Source: Alisma plantago-aquatica
Lineage: Eukaryota; Streptophyta; Magnoliopsida; Alismatales; Alismataceae
Direction: 5' to 3'
Length of the DNA stretch: 64,000 nt
Assembly: GCA_963693085.1 (NCBI GenBank)
Contig: OY856411.1
Location: forward strand, 112,225,267-112,289,266
Shown here: positions 11,601 to 23,275 of the stretch, piece by piece
Position numbering within the stretch: position 1 is the first letter of the stretch
Layout: each line of letters opens with the position of its first letter
Made by a program: the position numbers and the translations under genes
Notes under the pieces: generated by a model
The model's input: only the letters and a program-made list of their open reading frames with translations
Told to the model about the DNA's origin: nothing
The model's database searches: none

Positions 11601-12055
11601 CCGATAAAGATGATTAGGGATCGCAGTCAGGATTTGTATTTTGCCTTAATAATGGAGTTGTGAGCTAGAAGAGTTCCAAGCAAGAAACAGTTGCCAATTC
11701 TACTACAGAGGCCGAGTATATTGCTGCTTCACATGCAGCAAAGGAGGTTGTGTGGATCAGGAAGTTCATTTCTGAACTTGGTGTAGTTCCCAGTAGCTGT
11801 GATGCAATTGAGCTTTATTGTGACAATAATGGATATTTTTAACAAGCTAAGGAACCCAGATCACATCAGTGGTCCAAGCACATACTGCGGCGCTTCCATC
11901 TCATACGAGAGATCATACATCAAGGAGATGTGCAGATTTGCAAAGTACCAACTGAAAACAACATAGCTGATCCACAGACTAAGGCCCTTTCTCAGCAGAA
12001 GCATGATGGTCATGCTAGGTCATAAGGACTGAGGTTCCTTGGTGACTAGCTCTAA
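8661..12055 (+). pseudogene. Copia gag-pol polyprotein, internal region 1 (broken)
   Basis: A short gag remnant (MAKESSF..., with FHNWLRTVRSVL aligning to the family's FHDWYRTLRIVL) runs directly into protease. No zinc knuckle is present. The protease motif reads DTRC where DTGC is expected, so the active-site glycine is lost. A one-base deletion near 9243 shifts the frame. Then follow the GAG-pre-integrase HHCC region (WHYRLGH...CEYC, about 9390-9510), the integrase acidic residues (IHTDVCGPF about 9570, SDRGGEY about 9775, NGVSERRN about 9870), reverse transcriptase with YVDD near 11070, and RNase H (GYTDA... to about 11740). In-frame stops lie at 9818, 9914, 10298, 11159, 11186 and 11615. 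The reading frame would normally end at 12055. Confidence 0.9.
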
Positions 12056-12070
12056 GTGCAAGTGGGAGTC
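12054..12070 (+). other. polypurine tract before LTR 2
   Basis: A purine-rich AAGTGCAAGTGGGAGTC directly precedes the LTR start, as expected for plus-strand priming. The same sequence lies before LTR 3 (21011-21027) and, nearly unchanged, before the 3' LTR of element B (51442-51458). Confidence 0.75.
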
Positions 12071-14293
12071 TGTTGGTATGTATTCCCATAGAGCAAGTCA
12101 TATGATGATTGTAATGGGATACTTTGTAAATGATTTGAATAATAATAAAGGCAATTTCTGATCTATGTGTTTAAACTATTTCTGAGATGATGGTGTAACA
12201 TGATAGATGTCTAAAGAATGATTTTACTCAATGACGTATGCTTTTAGGTTAAGGACCTAAACGATGAGATCATGCGGATGTCAAGAGTATACATTCTTGT
12301 TTGGTCCCTAGTAGGTTGTTATTTTGGAAATAACCATAGACATCAATAACACTAAAGACTAGATTGTGTGTTGGTTGATGACAGAATCTCATTAGTCATG
12401 ATATAGTGATATCAAACCAAGCACATAGGTACTTGTTAGAGAACAAGGTACGAGACAGACCCACCATGAGAGTGACACATGGAACCATGACTTGGTAGTT
12501 ACAATCAGCTTTCACAGTGATGGTGGTGAGTGTGATTCTTAGACCTGAATTCACTACACTCAACACATGTCGTTGGGTACACTTTGACATCATCAAATGC
12601 AGTCCTGAAACATGGGTTGTTATAAAGATGATGATTGGGTGGCTTTGACACATGGGGATTTTGAGGGGTGAGTGATAGATATGGGATTTGTCCTTCCTGA
12701 GGGAGTTTGATGTCCTTGGACACTTGATGAGTAGGATTGAGAAAGGCATGCGCATGCACGTGTGAATCAATATGTGATATTGATGTCACACACATCTCAC
12801 CCAGTCTGCTATGAGATCAAGGAAATGAATGAACGTTGATAGGATGATTGTTCCATGCCTCGAGTTCATTCAGGATATCAGTGACAAAGGAATTATACAT
12901 TTCACTGTAACACCATTCACAGATTGTAGGATTGAATGTTGTTCTCCAACTTTCTATTTCACTTGGGTAGCACTGATGTGTGACTAGGCACCACTCTTTG
13001 TTTGTGAAGTCATAAGTGTTATGGACTTTCACTGCCAACGTGAAATGGACCTATAGGGTCACACACCTAGGACCTAACCTGGAATAGGAGTTTGTCCACA
13101 AACATGTTTAGATTGATTACTAAAGGAGTTTAGTAGTTCAATTAAACACTCAATCAATTGATAGCTCAGTATCATAGTGTTCAAGGTGTTGGACTGATTG
13201 AAACTGCGATTGACTGATTCTGCACAATCTGCACTCCCAACCGATCGACTAATGTGATGAACCGACCGGCTGAGCTTGGTGAACCGATCAGCTCAACTGG
13301 TGAGTCGATCAGCTCATGGACAGGGTGAAATGATTGCTTCAAGTGTTGAAATGATCGGTTCGACTGATGCAACCGAACAAGTTGGGAAAGTAGGATTGGT
13401 GAGAAATTTTCTTTTTTGTTTCACTTGCCCAATTTGATTGGAACAAGGATTGGTATTTGGTACCAATTAGAAACAAAAGAAGAAAAGTCAACCGAGAACT
13501 GATCAGGACCACGAACCGACCGATTTAGAAGTGAACTGATCGACTCATGAGTCCCAACCGATCAGTTGAGGTGTCATCCGACCGGATCAGATCCCCAACC
13601 AACCGTTTCAGTTGTGAAACAATCGGTTCAGGTTACGCAGTTGGTTGTTTTTGTGGAAAATCTCGAACCCTTCTACTCCTGCTTTAGTCCCACATTTCCC
13701 GAGATATAGAACCTTGTCCCATGACCCTTATATATATAGGGGTATTGGGGGCTTCTCAAAGTACAACACAGTGCAACCAGTTGCTCTGTAAAGTTGTCAT
13801 TTTCTATGGTTTTGGTAACCGAGAGAGCCCAAGCAAGTGCTACCTGATAAGGTAGGCACAGCAAGGGAAAGACAACTACAGAAAGCGACTGGCAGCAGGA
13901 GAGTGTGTCGGCAACTAGTACACCGACAGGAGGGTACGACTCCTTCCGATTCTTTATGGGACATGGAGATCGGAGTTCCAGGCAGTCCGTGTCGACGACT
14001 GCAGAGGTGGGAGACCTCTGTCGCTCGGAGGACAACTGTCAATCCTGACAGTCCCGGTGAGACCAGGAGTCTTCAGTCCCGATGTGACTAGGAGCTGCAT
14101 AGACACCATCCAAGACCGGAGGTAATGACCGCGCAAGTCATGGGGTACTATCGCTGAGCAAGCCTCGGGACAATGTATGCATCCACAAACCATCTTTCCT
14201 ATTGTATAGACGTTGATGCGATTCCTTTTGTTCTGGGTTTTGGGGAGAAAATTTTTATTTCCGCTGCGTCTCTGCCTCCCATAGAACCCAACA
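12071..14293 (+). repeat. LTR 2 (shared middle LTR) of element A
   Basis: 2223 bp, starting TGTTGG and ending CCAACA, with homology to LTR 1 and LTR 3 throughout. It is about 20 bp shorter mainly because one unit between repeated TGATTGA words near 13190 is missing. It is followed directly by a second primer-binding site, so it serves as the 3' LTR of internal region 1 and the 5' LTR of internal region 2. Confidence 0.92.
13731..13738 (+). promoter_or_regulatory. TATA box of LTR 2
   Basis: TATATATA in the same context as in LTR 1 (followed by AGGGGTATTGGGGG). This is a second potential promoter within the tandem element, driving internal region 2. Confidence 0.65.
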
Positions 14294-14294
14294 G

Positions 14295-14307
14295 TGGTAT
14301 CAGAGCC
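14295..14307 (+). other. primer-binding site 2
   Basis: TGGTATCAGAGCC two bases after LTR 2, identical to the site after LTR 1. It shows that internal region 2 retains the 5' organisation of a complete element. Confidence 0.9.
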
Positions 14308-15710
14308 ACATCAAATACTCTATATTTTAGGATTATCGATATGATCAATTTTGGTTTGTCGCCTTTATTTATTGTATACGATGCAAATAAAATTGGCTTT
14401 ATGCATCTCCAATCCACAAATCCCTAATATACATATATGATATGTAATATTAATGCACTCGATATGTGTCGCCCTTAAATGAGTTTTGTGGTGGATGTGT
14501 AGAATGGTTATGGCCTATAAACCCTATATCTGTGTATGGTTGTATGTGGTTGCTTGCATCTCGGTCTGCGCACCGATTCCCCTCCTCCTATTCTTGATGT
14601 AACTCAAAATAATTTGAGATTTCTTTTCCTACCTTTGCTCCCCCCGAATGTAACTCGGGGTTTCACAATTCAATTGTAAATAGGATAGATTTTATTTCTT
14701 GTTATGTCAAAGAATGGCGGACGACCTGAGACGATCGGTTCAAGGAGTGAACCGATCGGTTGGTGTTCCAGATGATCGGTTTGAGGAGCGAGATGAGTGG
14801 GTGGCGATCTGAGGAGATGCATGATGACCGGTGGACCGATCGGTTGGAGGCGCCAGTAATCGGCTGGAGGCACCAGTCGATCGGCTGGAGGCACCAGTCG
14901 ATCGGCTGGTGGCACCCGAATAACCAACTTGATGGCGAGCCGATCAGTCATGGAGATGACTTGATCAAACCCAGAAAGGCAGGCACAAATTTCATCTTGT
15001 ACAGGTTGCATGTGATGTAGACCTAGATGACCGTGATTCCTCTTGGCTCGAGGAATCACAATAGGATGGCCATAATCATTGCTTTTATCGTTTTGCATGT
15101 TTTTTTTTGGGATATAGGATGTATATGATACGTACTATATATTCTGGTGATTGGATATGTATATGTATATAAAACCAAATCCCTCATTAAATACTAAGTT
15201 TTAGATGCCTTCCAAATGTGACACACGTGAAAAGCTTGATCGACCAAGTGTGGGCACGCCCTAGCGTGGTACACCGTCTATCTCATGGAAGCGTGAAGGA
15301 TGAATGTGTGGGTCTTCCCTAGCAGGGTGCATATTCATCGTGTTGGCTTTGGGTCGGACTTAACAAGGTGATCTAGATGGGATCTAGTACCTTGAGGCAT
15401 GTAGATGATCATGGCAAAGAGTTGCATATGACATCTTTCAAGAGTTGCATATGATGCAATTGGCAAGAGTTGCCTACCTGGGAGATCTGAGTTGTGGGTG
15501 ACAACACTAGCTGGTCCATGGCTCAGAGGATTTCAGGATCTTAACCCGTTAGAAGATTGTACGCTGCAATCTTCCGAATTGACGGTGAGGGCTGTCAATT
15601 TGAGTCAAAATAGTGGGAGCGGTAATTAATTAAAGGCCTAATTAACTATCATCAAATTTTATTCAAATCAAATCAAAAGGTTTTGACAAAATGTAATTTT
15701 CTCTTATAGA
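14308..15710 (+). other. untranslated leader of internal region 2
   Basis: Collinear with the 7278-8660 leader but with several percent mismatch over most of its length. The mismatches cease at about 15583, from which point the sequence is identical to internal region 1. It contains the ACCGATCGGT-type cluster at about 14725-14950. Confidence 0.7.
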
Positions 15711-16658
15711 ATGGCAAAAGAATCATCTTTTAAAATGGGCAAATTAATTGAGAACAAATTCCATAACTGGTTGAGGACTGTGAGAAGTGTTCTACACAAT
15801 CCAGATATACTAGGAGCCTTTGAATCCACTCTATGTACGCTTAATGCGTTGGTGAAGAAGAAAGAAAGTTCATTGATAGAGATTAATGGAACGAAAGGTA
15901 AGGGAGAGAAGGGTTCTCTCGCCAAACTAATTTATTCTACATGGAGAGGATGGAAGGATCGATGGAAGAAGTTAGAGATAGAGATCTCTACTTCTGGTGT
16001 ATATGTAAGAGAGATTAACTTTACTACTTCTTCGTCATGGGTACTTGATACCAGATGCAGATCTCACATTTGTTCAAATGTGAAGGATCTTAAGAGAAGT
16101 AGGCCTTTAGGGAAAGGCGAGGTTGAACTACGTGTTGCCAATGGGGCAAGAGTTGCCGCCAGTGCCGTAGGAACCAATGAGTTAACTCTACCAAGTGGGC
16201 TAATAATAGAGTTGAAGAACTGCTATTATGTACCTGCCATAAATAGGAATATCATTTCCGTCTCTTGTTTGGACAAGGATGGATTTGAATTTTTATTAAG
16301 AATGGAAATTGTTCCATTTCTAAAGATGGGATCTTTTATGGCAGTGCCCCAATGTCTTATGGTCTATACTTGATAGATTTGGAGACAAGTGTATACAATG
16401 TAAACACCAAAAAGAAAAAACTCAATGACTCAAACAAAACATATCTTTGGCATTATCGTCTAGGGCACATAAATGAGAAGCACATTTCTAGACTCCATAA
16501 AGATGGTTATCTAGACTCTTTTGATTATGAATCAATAGAGACATGTGAATATTGTTTATTGGGCAAGATGACCAAGACTCCCTTTTCAAGTAAAGGTGAG
16601 AGAGCTAGTGATCTATTAGGACTCATACATACTGATGTATGTGGGCCTTTTAGAACTA
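15711..16658 (+). pseudogene. partial gag-pol copy 2a, truncated in integrase
   Basis: Identical at nucleotide level to 8661-9608 of internal region 1, including the DTRC protease change and the one-base frameshift. It ends abruptly just after the first integrase aspartate motif (IHTDVCGPF). It then jumps back to leader sequence at a 4-bp shared word, ACTA (16655-16658). It contains the gag remnant, protease and GAG-pre-integrase region but no integrase core, RT or RNase H. Confidence 0.9.
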
Positions 16659-16859
16659 GCTGGTCTATGGCTCAGAGGATTTCAGGATCTTGACCCACTA
16701 GAAGATTGTACACTGTAATCTTCCGAATTGATGGTGAGGGCTGTCAATTTGAGTCAAAATAGTGGGAGAGGTAATTAATTAAAGGCCTAATTAACTATCA
16801 TCAAATTTTATTCAAATCAAATCAAAAAGTTTTGACAAAATGCAATTTTCTCTTGTAGA
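16659..16859 (+). repeat. duplicated leader fragment preceding copy 2b
   Basis: Repeats the last ~200 bp of the leader (compare 15508-15710), starting GCTGGTC and running to the start codon of copy 2b. It differs from that leader by several substitutions, so the duplication is not a fresh identical copy. Confidence 0.8.
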
Positions 16860-18500
16860 ATGGCAAAAGAATCATCTTTTAAAGTGGGAAAATTAATTGA
16901 GAACAAATTCCATAACTGGTTGAGGACTGTGAGAAGTGTTCTGCACAATCCAGATATACCAGGAGCCTTTGAATCCACTCTATGTACACTTAATGCGTTG
17001 GTGAAGAAGAAAGAAAGTTCATTGATAGAGATCAATGGAACGAAAGGTAAGGGAGAGAAGGGTTCTCTCGCCAAACCAATTTCTTCTACATGGAAAGGAT
17101 GGAAGGAACGATGGAAGAAGAAGTCAGAGATAGAGATTTCTACTTCTGGTGTATACGTAATAGAGATTAACTTTACTACTTCTTCGTCATGGGTACTTGA
17201 TACCGGATGTGGATCTCACATTTATTCAAATGTGAAGGATCTTAAGAGAAGTAGGCCTTTAGGGAAATGCGAGGTTAAACTACGTGTTGCCAATGGGGCA
17301 AGAGTTGTCGCTAGTGCTGTAGGAACCTATGAGTTAACTCTACCAAGTGGGCTAATAATAGAGTTGAAGAACTGCTATTATCTACCTGCCATAAATAGGA
17401 ATATCATTTTCGTCTCTTTTTTGGACAAACATGGATTTGAATTTCTTATTAAGAATGGAAATTGTTCCATTTCTAAAGATGGGATCTTTTATGGCAGTGC
17501 CCCAATGTCTTATGGTCTATACTTGATAGATTTGGAGACAAGTGTATACAACGTAAACACCAAAAAGCAAAAACTCAACGACTCAAACAAAACATATCTT
17601 TGGCATTGTCGTCTAGGGAACATAAATAAGAAGCACATTTCTAGACTCCATAAAGATGGTTATCTAGACTCTTTTGATTATGAATCAATAGAGACATGTG
17701 AATCTTGTTTATTGGGAAAGATGACCAAGACTCCCTTTTCAGGTAAAGGTGAGAGAGCTAGTGATCTATTAGGACTCATACATACTGATGTATGTGGGCC
17801 TTTTAGAACTAATTCCAGAAATGGGTATCAGTACTTCATTACCTTCACTGATGATTTCAGTAGGTATGGTTATGTGTACCTGATAAAGCATAAGTCAGAA
17901 ACCATTGAAAGGTTCAAGGATTTCATGAATGAAGTACAGAACCAACTTGGTAAAAGTATTAATGCACTTCGATCCGATCGAGGTGGAGAATACTTAAGCC
18001 AGGAGTTTGAGGACCTTCTACAAGCCCGTGGTATTGTATCACAATGGACTCCGCATGGAACACCATATCATAATGGTGTGTCTGAAAGAAGGAATCACAC
18101 ATTGTTGGATATGGTGCGATCAATGATGAGTTTTGCTGATCTTTCGATTTCCTTCTGGGGTCATGCTCTTGAAACCGTCGCGTTTACACTTAACCGAGTG
18201 CCATCTAAATCGGTTCAAAAGACACCATATGAGATATGGTATGGGAAGCGTCCCATTTTGTCTTTTATGAAGATTTGGGGTTGTGAGGCTTACGTCAGGA
18301 AAATGTTTCCTGATAAGCTTGGACCCAAATCCGATAAATGTTATTTTGTTGGATACCCCAAGGAAACGAGGGGATATTATCTATACCACCCTAATGACAA
18401 CAAAGTGTTTGTTGCCAAGGATGCTGTGTTCCTAGAGAAGGAATTTATTTCTAAAGGAAACAGTGGGAGGAAAATAGAGCTTGAAGAGGTTCAAGCCCAA

Positions 18501-18503
18501 TAA
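18501..18503 (+). other. in-frame TAA between integrase and reverse transcriptase
   Basis: The context is CAA TAA GAA, with the same frame open on both sides. The identical stop in the same context sits at 10298-10300 in internal region 1. It was therefore present before the two regions separated, rather than acquired twice. Confidence 0.8.
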
Positions 18504-19221
18504 GAAAACATTGAACCGATAGATGTACGAGAGGAATATGGAGATTCACAAGGTGTTGTGGAATCTCATTCTCCTCAGGTAACACAAGGCCCTCATAGAT
18601 CTAGTAGGACCTACCTTGAACCTGAGAGGTTTGGATACCTTGTAACTCAGGAAGGTGGTGAGTTGATCATAGATGATGATCCAACTACCTACGTAGAGGC
18701 TATGGAGGGACTAGATTCTGAGAAATGGCTTGAAGCCATGAGATCCGAGATGGAATCCATGTACTCCAACAAAGTATGGACTTTGGTGGAACCACCCGAA
18801 GGGTTAAAACCCATTGGGTGCAAGTGGGTCTTTAAGAAGAAGACCGACATGGATGGCAATGTGCAAACTTATAAAGGCAGATTGGTTACTAAGGGATTTA
18901 GACAAGTTCAAGGTGTTGACTATGACAAAACCTTTTCTCCAGTTGCCATGATTAAGTCCATCAGGATCATGCTTGCTATTGCAACTTATTATGACTATGA
19001 GATTTGGCAGATGGATGTTAAAACTGCATTCCTTAATAGGAATATAAATGAGGATGTGTACATGACATAGCCTGAAGGTTATGTAGATCCAAAGAATGCC
19101 AATAAAGTCTTTAAGCTACAAAGGTCAATCTATGGATTGAAGCAAGCATCTCGGAGTTGGAATCTTTGATTTGATGAGGAAGTTAAAGTGTTTGGCTTTA
19201 CTCAAAATGAAGATGAACCTT

Positions 19222-19229
19222 GTGTGTAC
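19222..19229. repeat. left 8-bp target duplication of the hAT-like insertion
   Basis: GTGTGTAC, matched by GTGTGTAT at 19977-19984. The uninterrupted homologous site in internal region 1 (around 11020) reads GTGTGTAC once. That confirms duplication of an 8-bp target, the size typical of hAT transposases. Confidence 0.75.
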
Positions 19230-19976
19230 CATGGTTCAGGAAAGCGGTATGCGGTGTACGGGCGGAGAGGGTACTGCATAGAGTATATACGGAATGCGGG
19301 AGTATATACGGGAGTATATGCACTTTTGGATTTGTTTTATTTCAATAAACTAATTATATATAAAATAATATAGCGAGATCATAAATTAAAATATATAAAG
19401 TAGGCACGTACATCTATTTACTTATAAACATATTAATATGCATGTATGATATGTTTATATATATGTATATATGTCTATATATAGAAAGTGTTTGTCATAT
19501 ATGCAAAAATACTAAAATGTAGGTAAATCGATGTAAAAATATATGTACAGTGTGTATAAATGTGAATAAATCGAATTGTATATATACATGCACAAATATG
19601 TGATTGTATATTTAGGTATATTGTATATGTATTTATAGATGCTAATATATCAAATGGTATTCGAATAAATGTACAAATGCATGTGGAATTTTTTTAATAT
19701 GTATTACAGTGTATACATATAATTCAATGACTATATCTAAATTTATATATATAATGAAATGTGTGTGTATATATGCATGTATGTACGAAATGCGTGAACA
19801 TTAATTGTGGGTTTTTCAAAAAGTGGAGTTTAATCGGCCGCTTAATCGGCCAAGCGGGAGTATATGCGGCCCATGACCGCTTAGTGGACCAATTAGTAAT
19901 ATGCGGTGCGATAGGGTGACTGAATAGGTATATGTGGGAGTATATGCGGCCGTGCAGACCGATTTCCCGAACAGTG
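19230..19976. mobile_element. non-autonomous hAT-like transposon (747 bp)
   Basis: The insertion breaks the reverse transcriptase of copy 2b. Ends are CATGGTTCAGGAAAGCGGT at left and, reverse-complemented, CACTGTTCGGGAAATCGGT at right, an imperfect terminal inverted repeat of about 20 bp. GC-rich subterminal blocks repeat short words such as CGGGAGTATATGCGGCC and TATACGGGAGTATATG in direct and inverted forms (about 19240-19320 and 19840-19955). The centre is strongly AT-rich and has no transposase. hAT transposases bind subterminal repeats of this kind. An active source element elsewhere in the genome would be required. Confidence 0.75.
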
Positions 19977-21027
19977 GTGTGTATAAGAAGGTTAGTGGGA
20001 GCTCGACCACATTCCTCATATTATATGTAGATGACATACTTTTGATGGGGAATGATGTCTTAGCCTTAGAGAAGGTAAAGACTTGGCTTGGGAATACTTT
20101 CTCAATGAAGGACTTAGGAGAAGCATCCTACATTCTAGGAATTAAGATCTATAGAGATAGATCTAGAAGGCTTCTCGGACTAAGCCAAAGCACGTACATT
20201 GACAAAGTGCTGAAGCGGTTCAACATGGAGAACTCAAAGAGAGGCAACATCCCCATGCTACATGGAGTCACCGTCTCTAGAGCTCAATGTCCCCAATCTT
20301 GTGAAGAGAGGGAGCGTATGAATGGGATCCCATATGCATCAGCCATCAGATCCATCATGTACGCTATGTTGTGCACATGCCCAGATGTTTCGTATGCTCT
20401 CAGCATGACGAGAAGGTACCAGTCAGATCCCGGGATGCTCACTGGAAAGCCGTAAAGAACATCCTCAAGTACTTGCGAAGGACTAAGGATCAGTTTCTTG
20501 TTTACGGTGGTGAGGAAGAGCTGGTTGTAAAGGGTTACACCGATGCAAGCTTCCAAATCGATAAAGATGATTACAAATCGTAGTCAGGATTTGTATTTTG
20601 CCTTAATAATGGAGCAGTGAGCTGGAAGAGTTCCAAGCAAGAAACAGTTGCCGATTCTACTACAGAGGTCGAGTATATTGCTGCTTCACATGCAACAAAG
20701 GAGGTTGTGTGGATCAGGAAGTTCATTTCTGAACTTGGTGTAGTTCCCAGTAGCTGTGATGCAATTGAGCTTTATTGTGACAATAATGGAGCTATTGCAC
20801 AAGCTAAGGAACCCATATGACATTAGCGGTCCAAGCACATACTGTGGTGCTTCCATCTCATACGAGAGATCATATAGTGAGGAGATGTGAAGATTTGCAA
20901 AGTACCAACTGAAGACAACATAGCTGATCCACTGACTAAGGCCCTTTCTCAGCAGAAGCATGATGGTCATGCTAGGTCACAAGGACTGAGGTTCCTTGGT
21001 GACTGGCTCTAAGTGCAAGTGGGAGTC

Positions 21028-23270
21028 TTTTGGTATGTATGCCCATAGAGCAAGTCATATGATGATTGTAATGGGATAATTTGTAAATGATTTGAATAAT
21101 AATAAAGGCAATTTCCGATTTATATGTTTAAACTATTTCTGAGATGATGGTGTAACATGATAGATGTCTAAAGAATGATTTTACTCAATGACGTATGCTT
21201 TTAGGTTAAGGACCTAAATGATGAGATCATGCGGATGTCAAGAGTATACATTCTTGTTTGGTCCCTAGTCGGTTGTTATTGTGGAAATAACCATAGACAT
21301 CAATAACACTAAAGACTAGATTGTGTGTTGGTTGATGAAAAAATCTCATTAGTCATGATATAGTGATATCAAACCAAGCACATATGTACTTGTTAGAGAA
21401 CAAGGTACAAGACAGACCCACCGTGAGAGTGACACATGGAACCATGACTTGGTAGTCACAGTCAGCTCTCACAGTGATGGAGGTGAGTGTGATTCTTAAA
21501 CATGAAATCACTACACTCAACACATGTCGTTGGGTACACTTTGACATCATCAAACGCAATCCTGAAACATTGGTTGTTATAAAGGTGATGATTGGTGGCT
21601 TTCACACATGTGGCTTTTGAGGGGTGAGTGATAGATATGGGATTTGTCCCTCCTGAGGGAGTTTGATGTCCTTGGCCACTTGATGAGTAGGATTGAGAAA
21701 GGCATGCACATGCACGTGTGAATCAATATGTGATATTGATGTCACACACATCTCACCCAGTCTGCTCTGAGATCAAGGAAATGAATGAACGTTGACATGA
21801 TGACTGTTCCATGCCTCGAGTTCTCAGGATATCAGTGACAAAGGAATTATACATTTCACTGTAACGCCATTCACGGATTGTAGGATTCAAAGTTGTTCTC
21901 CAACTTTCTATTTCACTTGGGTAGCACTGATGTGTGACTAGGCACCACTCTTTGCTTGTGAAGTCATAAGTGTTATGGATTTTCACTACCAACGTGAAAT
22001 GGACCTGTAGGGTCACACACATAGGATTTAACCTAGAATAGGAGTTTGTACACAAACATGTTTAGATTGATTACTAAAGGAGTTTAGTAGTTCAATTAAA
22101 CACTCAATCAATTGATAGCTCAGTATCATAGTGTTCAAGGTGTTGGACTGATTGATTAGAGTATCAGATTGATTGAAACTGCGATTGACTGATTCTGCAC
22201 AATCTGCGCTCTCAACCGATCGGTTCATGTGATGAACCGATCGTCTAAGCTTGGTGAACCGATCGACTCAACTGGTGAGTCGATCGGCTCATGGACAGGG
22301 TGAAACGATTGCTTCAAGTGTTGAAACGATCGGTTCGACTGATGCAACCGAGCAAGTTGGGAAAGTATGATTGGTGAGAAATTTTCTTTTTTGTTTCACT
22401 TGCCCAATTTGATTGGAACAAGGATTGGTATTTGGTACCAATTAGAAACAAAAGTAGAAACGTCAATCGGGAACTAATCAGGATTACGAACCGACTGGTT
22501 CAAAAGTGAACCGATGGGCTCATGGGTCCCAACCGATCGGTTGAGGTGTCAATCGACCGGCTCAGATCCCCAACCAACCGTTTCAGTTGTGAAACAATCG
22601 ATTTAGGTTACACAGTTGGTTGTTTTTGTGGAAAATCTCAAACCCTTCTACTCCTGCTTTAGTCCCGCATTGCTCGGGATGGAGAACCCTGTCCCATGAC
22701 CCTCCTATATATATAGGGGTATTGGGGGCTTCTCAAAGTACAACACAGTGCAACCAGTTGCTCTATAAAGTTGTCGTTCTCTCTGGTTTTGGTAACCGAG
22801 AGAGCCCAAGCAAGTGCTACCTGATAAGGGAGGCACAATAAGGGAAAGACAACTGCAGATTGTGACTGGAAGTAGGATAGTGTGTCAGCGGCTAGTACGC
22901 TGACATGAGGGTGCGACTCCTTCCGATTCTTTGTGGGACAAGGAGATCAGAGTTCCATGCAGTCCGTGTGGACAACTGCAGAGGCGGGAGACCTCTGTCG
23001 CTCGGAGGACAACTGTCAATCTCGATAGTCCTGGTGAGACCAGGAGTCTTCAGTCCTAGTGTGACGAGGAGCTGCATAGAGACCATCCAAGACCGAAGGT
23101 AAAGACCACACAAGGCGTGAGGTACTGTTTCCGAGAAAGCCTCGGGATAAGGTATGCATCCACAAACCATCTTTCTTATTGTATAGACGTTGACGCGATT
23201 CCTTTTGTTCTGGGTTTTGGGGAGAAAATTTTTGTTTCCACTGCTTCTGTGCCTCCCATAGAACCCAACA
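21028..23270 (+). repeat. LTR 3 of element A
   Basis: 2243 bp, ending CCAACA. The first dinucleotide is TT instead of TG, so the terminal base has mutated since insertion. The TATA box is at 22706-22715. It is directly followed by CTCCC, the right target duplication. Its length matches LTR 1 more closely than LTR 2. Confidence 0.9.
22706..22715 (+). promoter_or_regulatory. TATA box of LTR 3
   Basis: TATATATATA followed by GGGGTATTGGGGGC, as in the other LTRs. As the 3' LTR it could drive read-out transcription into the right flank. No gene is recognised there. Confidence 0.6.
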
Positions 23271-23275
23271 CTCCC
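23271..23275. repeat. right target-site duplication of element A (CTCCC)
   Basis: Identical to 5015-5019. Together they define the outer limits of element A and show that the three-LTR assembly occupies a single insertion site. Confidence 0.85.

Larger units (their letters stand above)
16860..21012 (+). pseudogene. Copia gag-pol polyprotein copy 2b (interrupted)
   Basis: This is the best preserved polyprotein of the window. An uninterrupted frame at 16860-18503 (547 residues) covers a gag remnant, protease with an intact DTGC site, the GAG-pre-integrase region and the whole integrase core. In the zinc region the expected GH is GN, so one of the HHCC histidines is lost. A TAA at 18501-18503 separates integrase from RT, and the same frame continues beyond it. 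RT follows with TAG at 19068, TGA at 19167 and a 747-bp insertion (19230-19976), then resumes with YVDD near 20030. A one-base deletion near 20434 and a TAG at 20581 damage the RNase H region, which ends at 21012 with GLRFLGDWL. No zinc knuckle is present. Confidence 0.92.
5020..23270 (+). mobile_element. Copia element A, tandem three-LTR structure
   Basis: Three homologous ~2.2 kb LTRs (5020-7263, 12071-14293, 21028-23270) alternate with two Copia internal regions, each with an initiator-Met-type primer-binding site after its 5' LTR and a purine-rich tract before its 3' LTR. Domain order is protease, GAG-pre-integrase, integrase, reverse transcriptase, RNase H, so the element is Ty1/Copia rather than Gypsy. 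A single CTCCC duplication flanks the whole 18.25 kb, and no target duplication surrounds the middle LTR. The simplest origin is one insertion followed by unequal recombination between LTRs, or insertion of an already tandem cDNA. Both coding copies carry stops and frameshifts. Confidence 0.92.
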
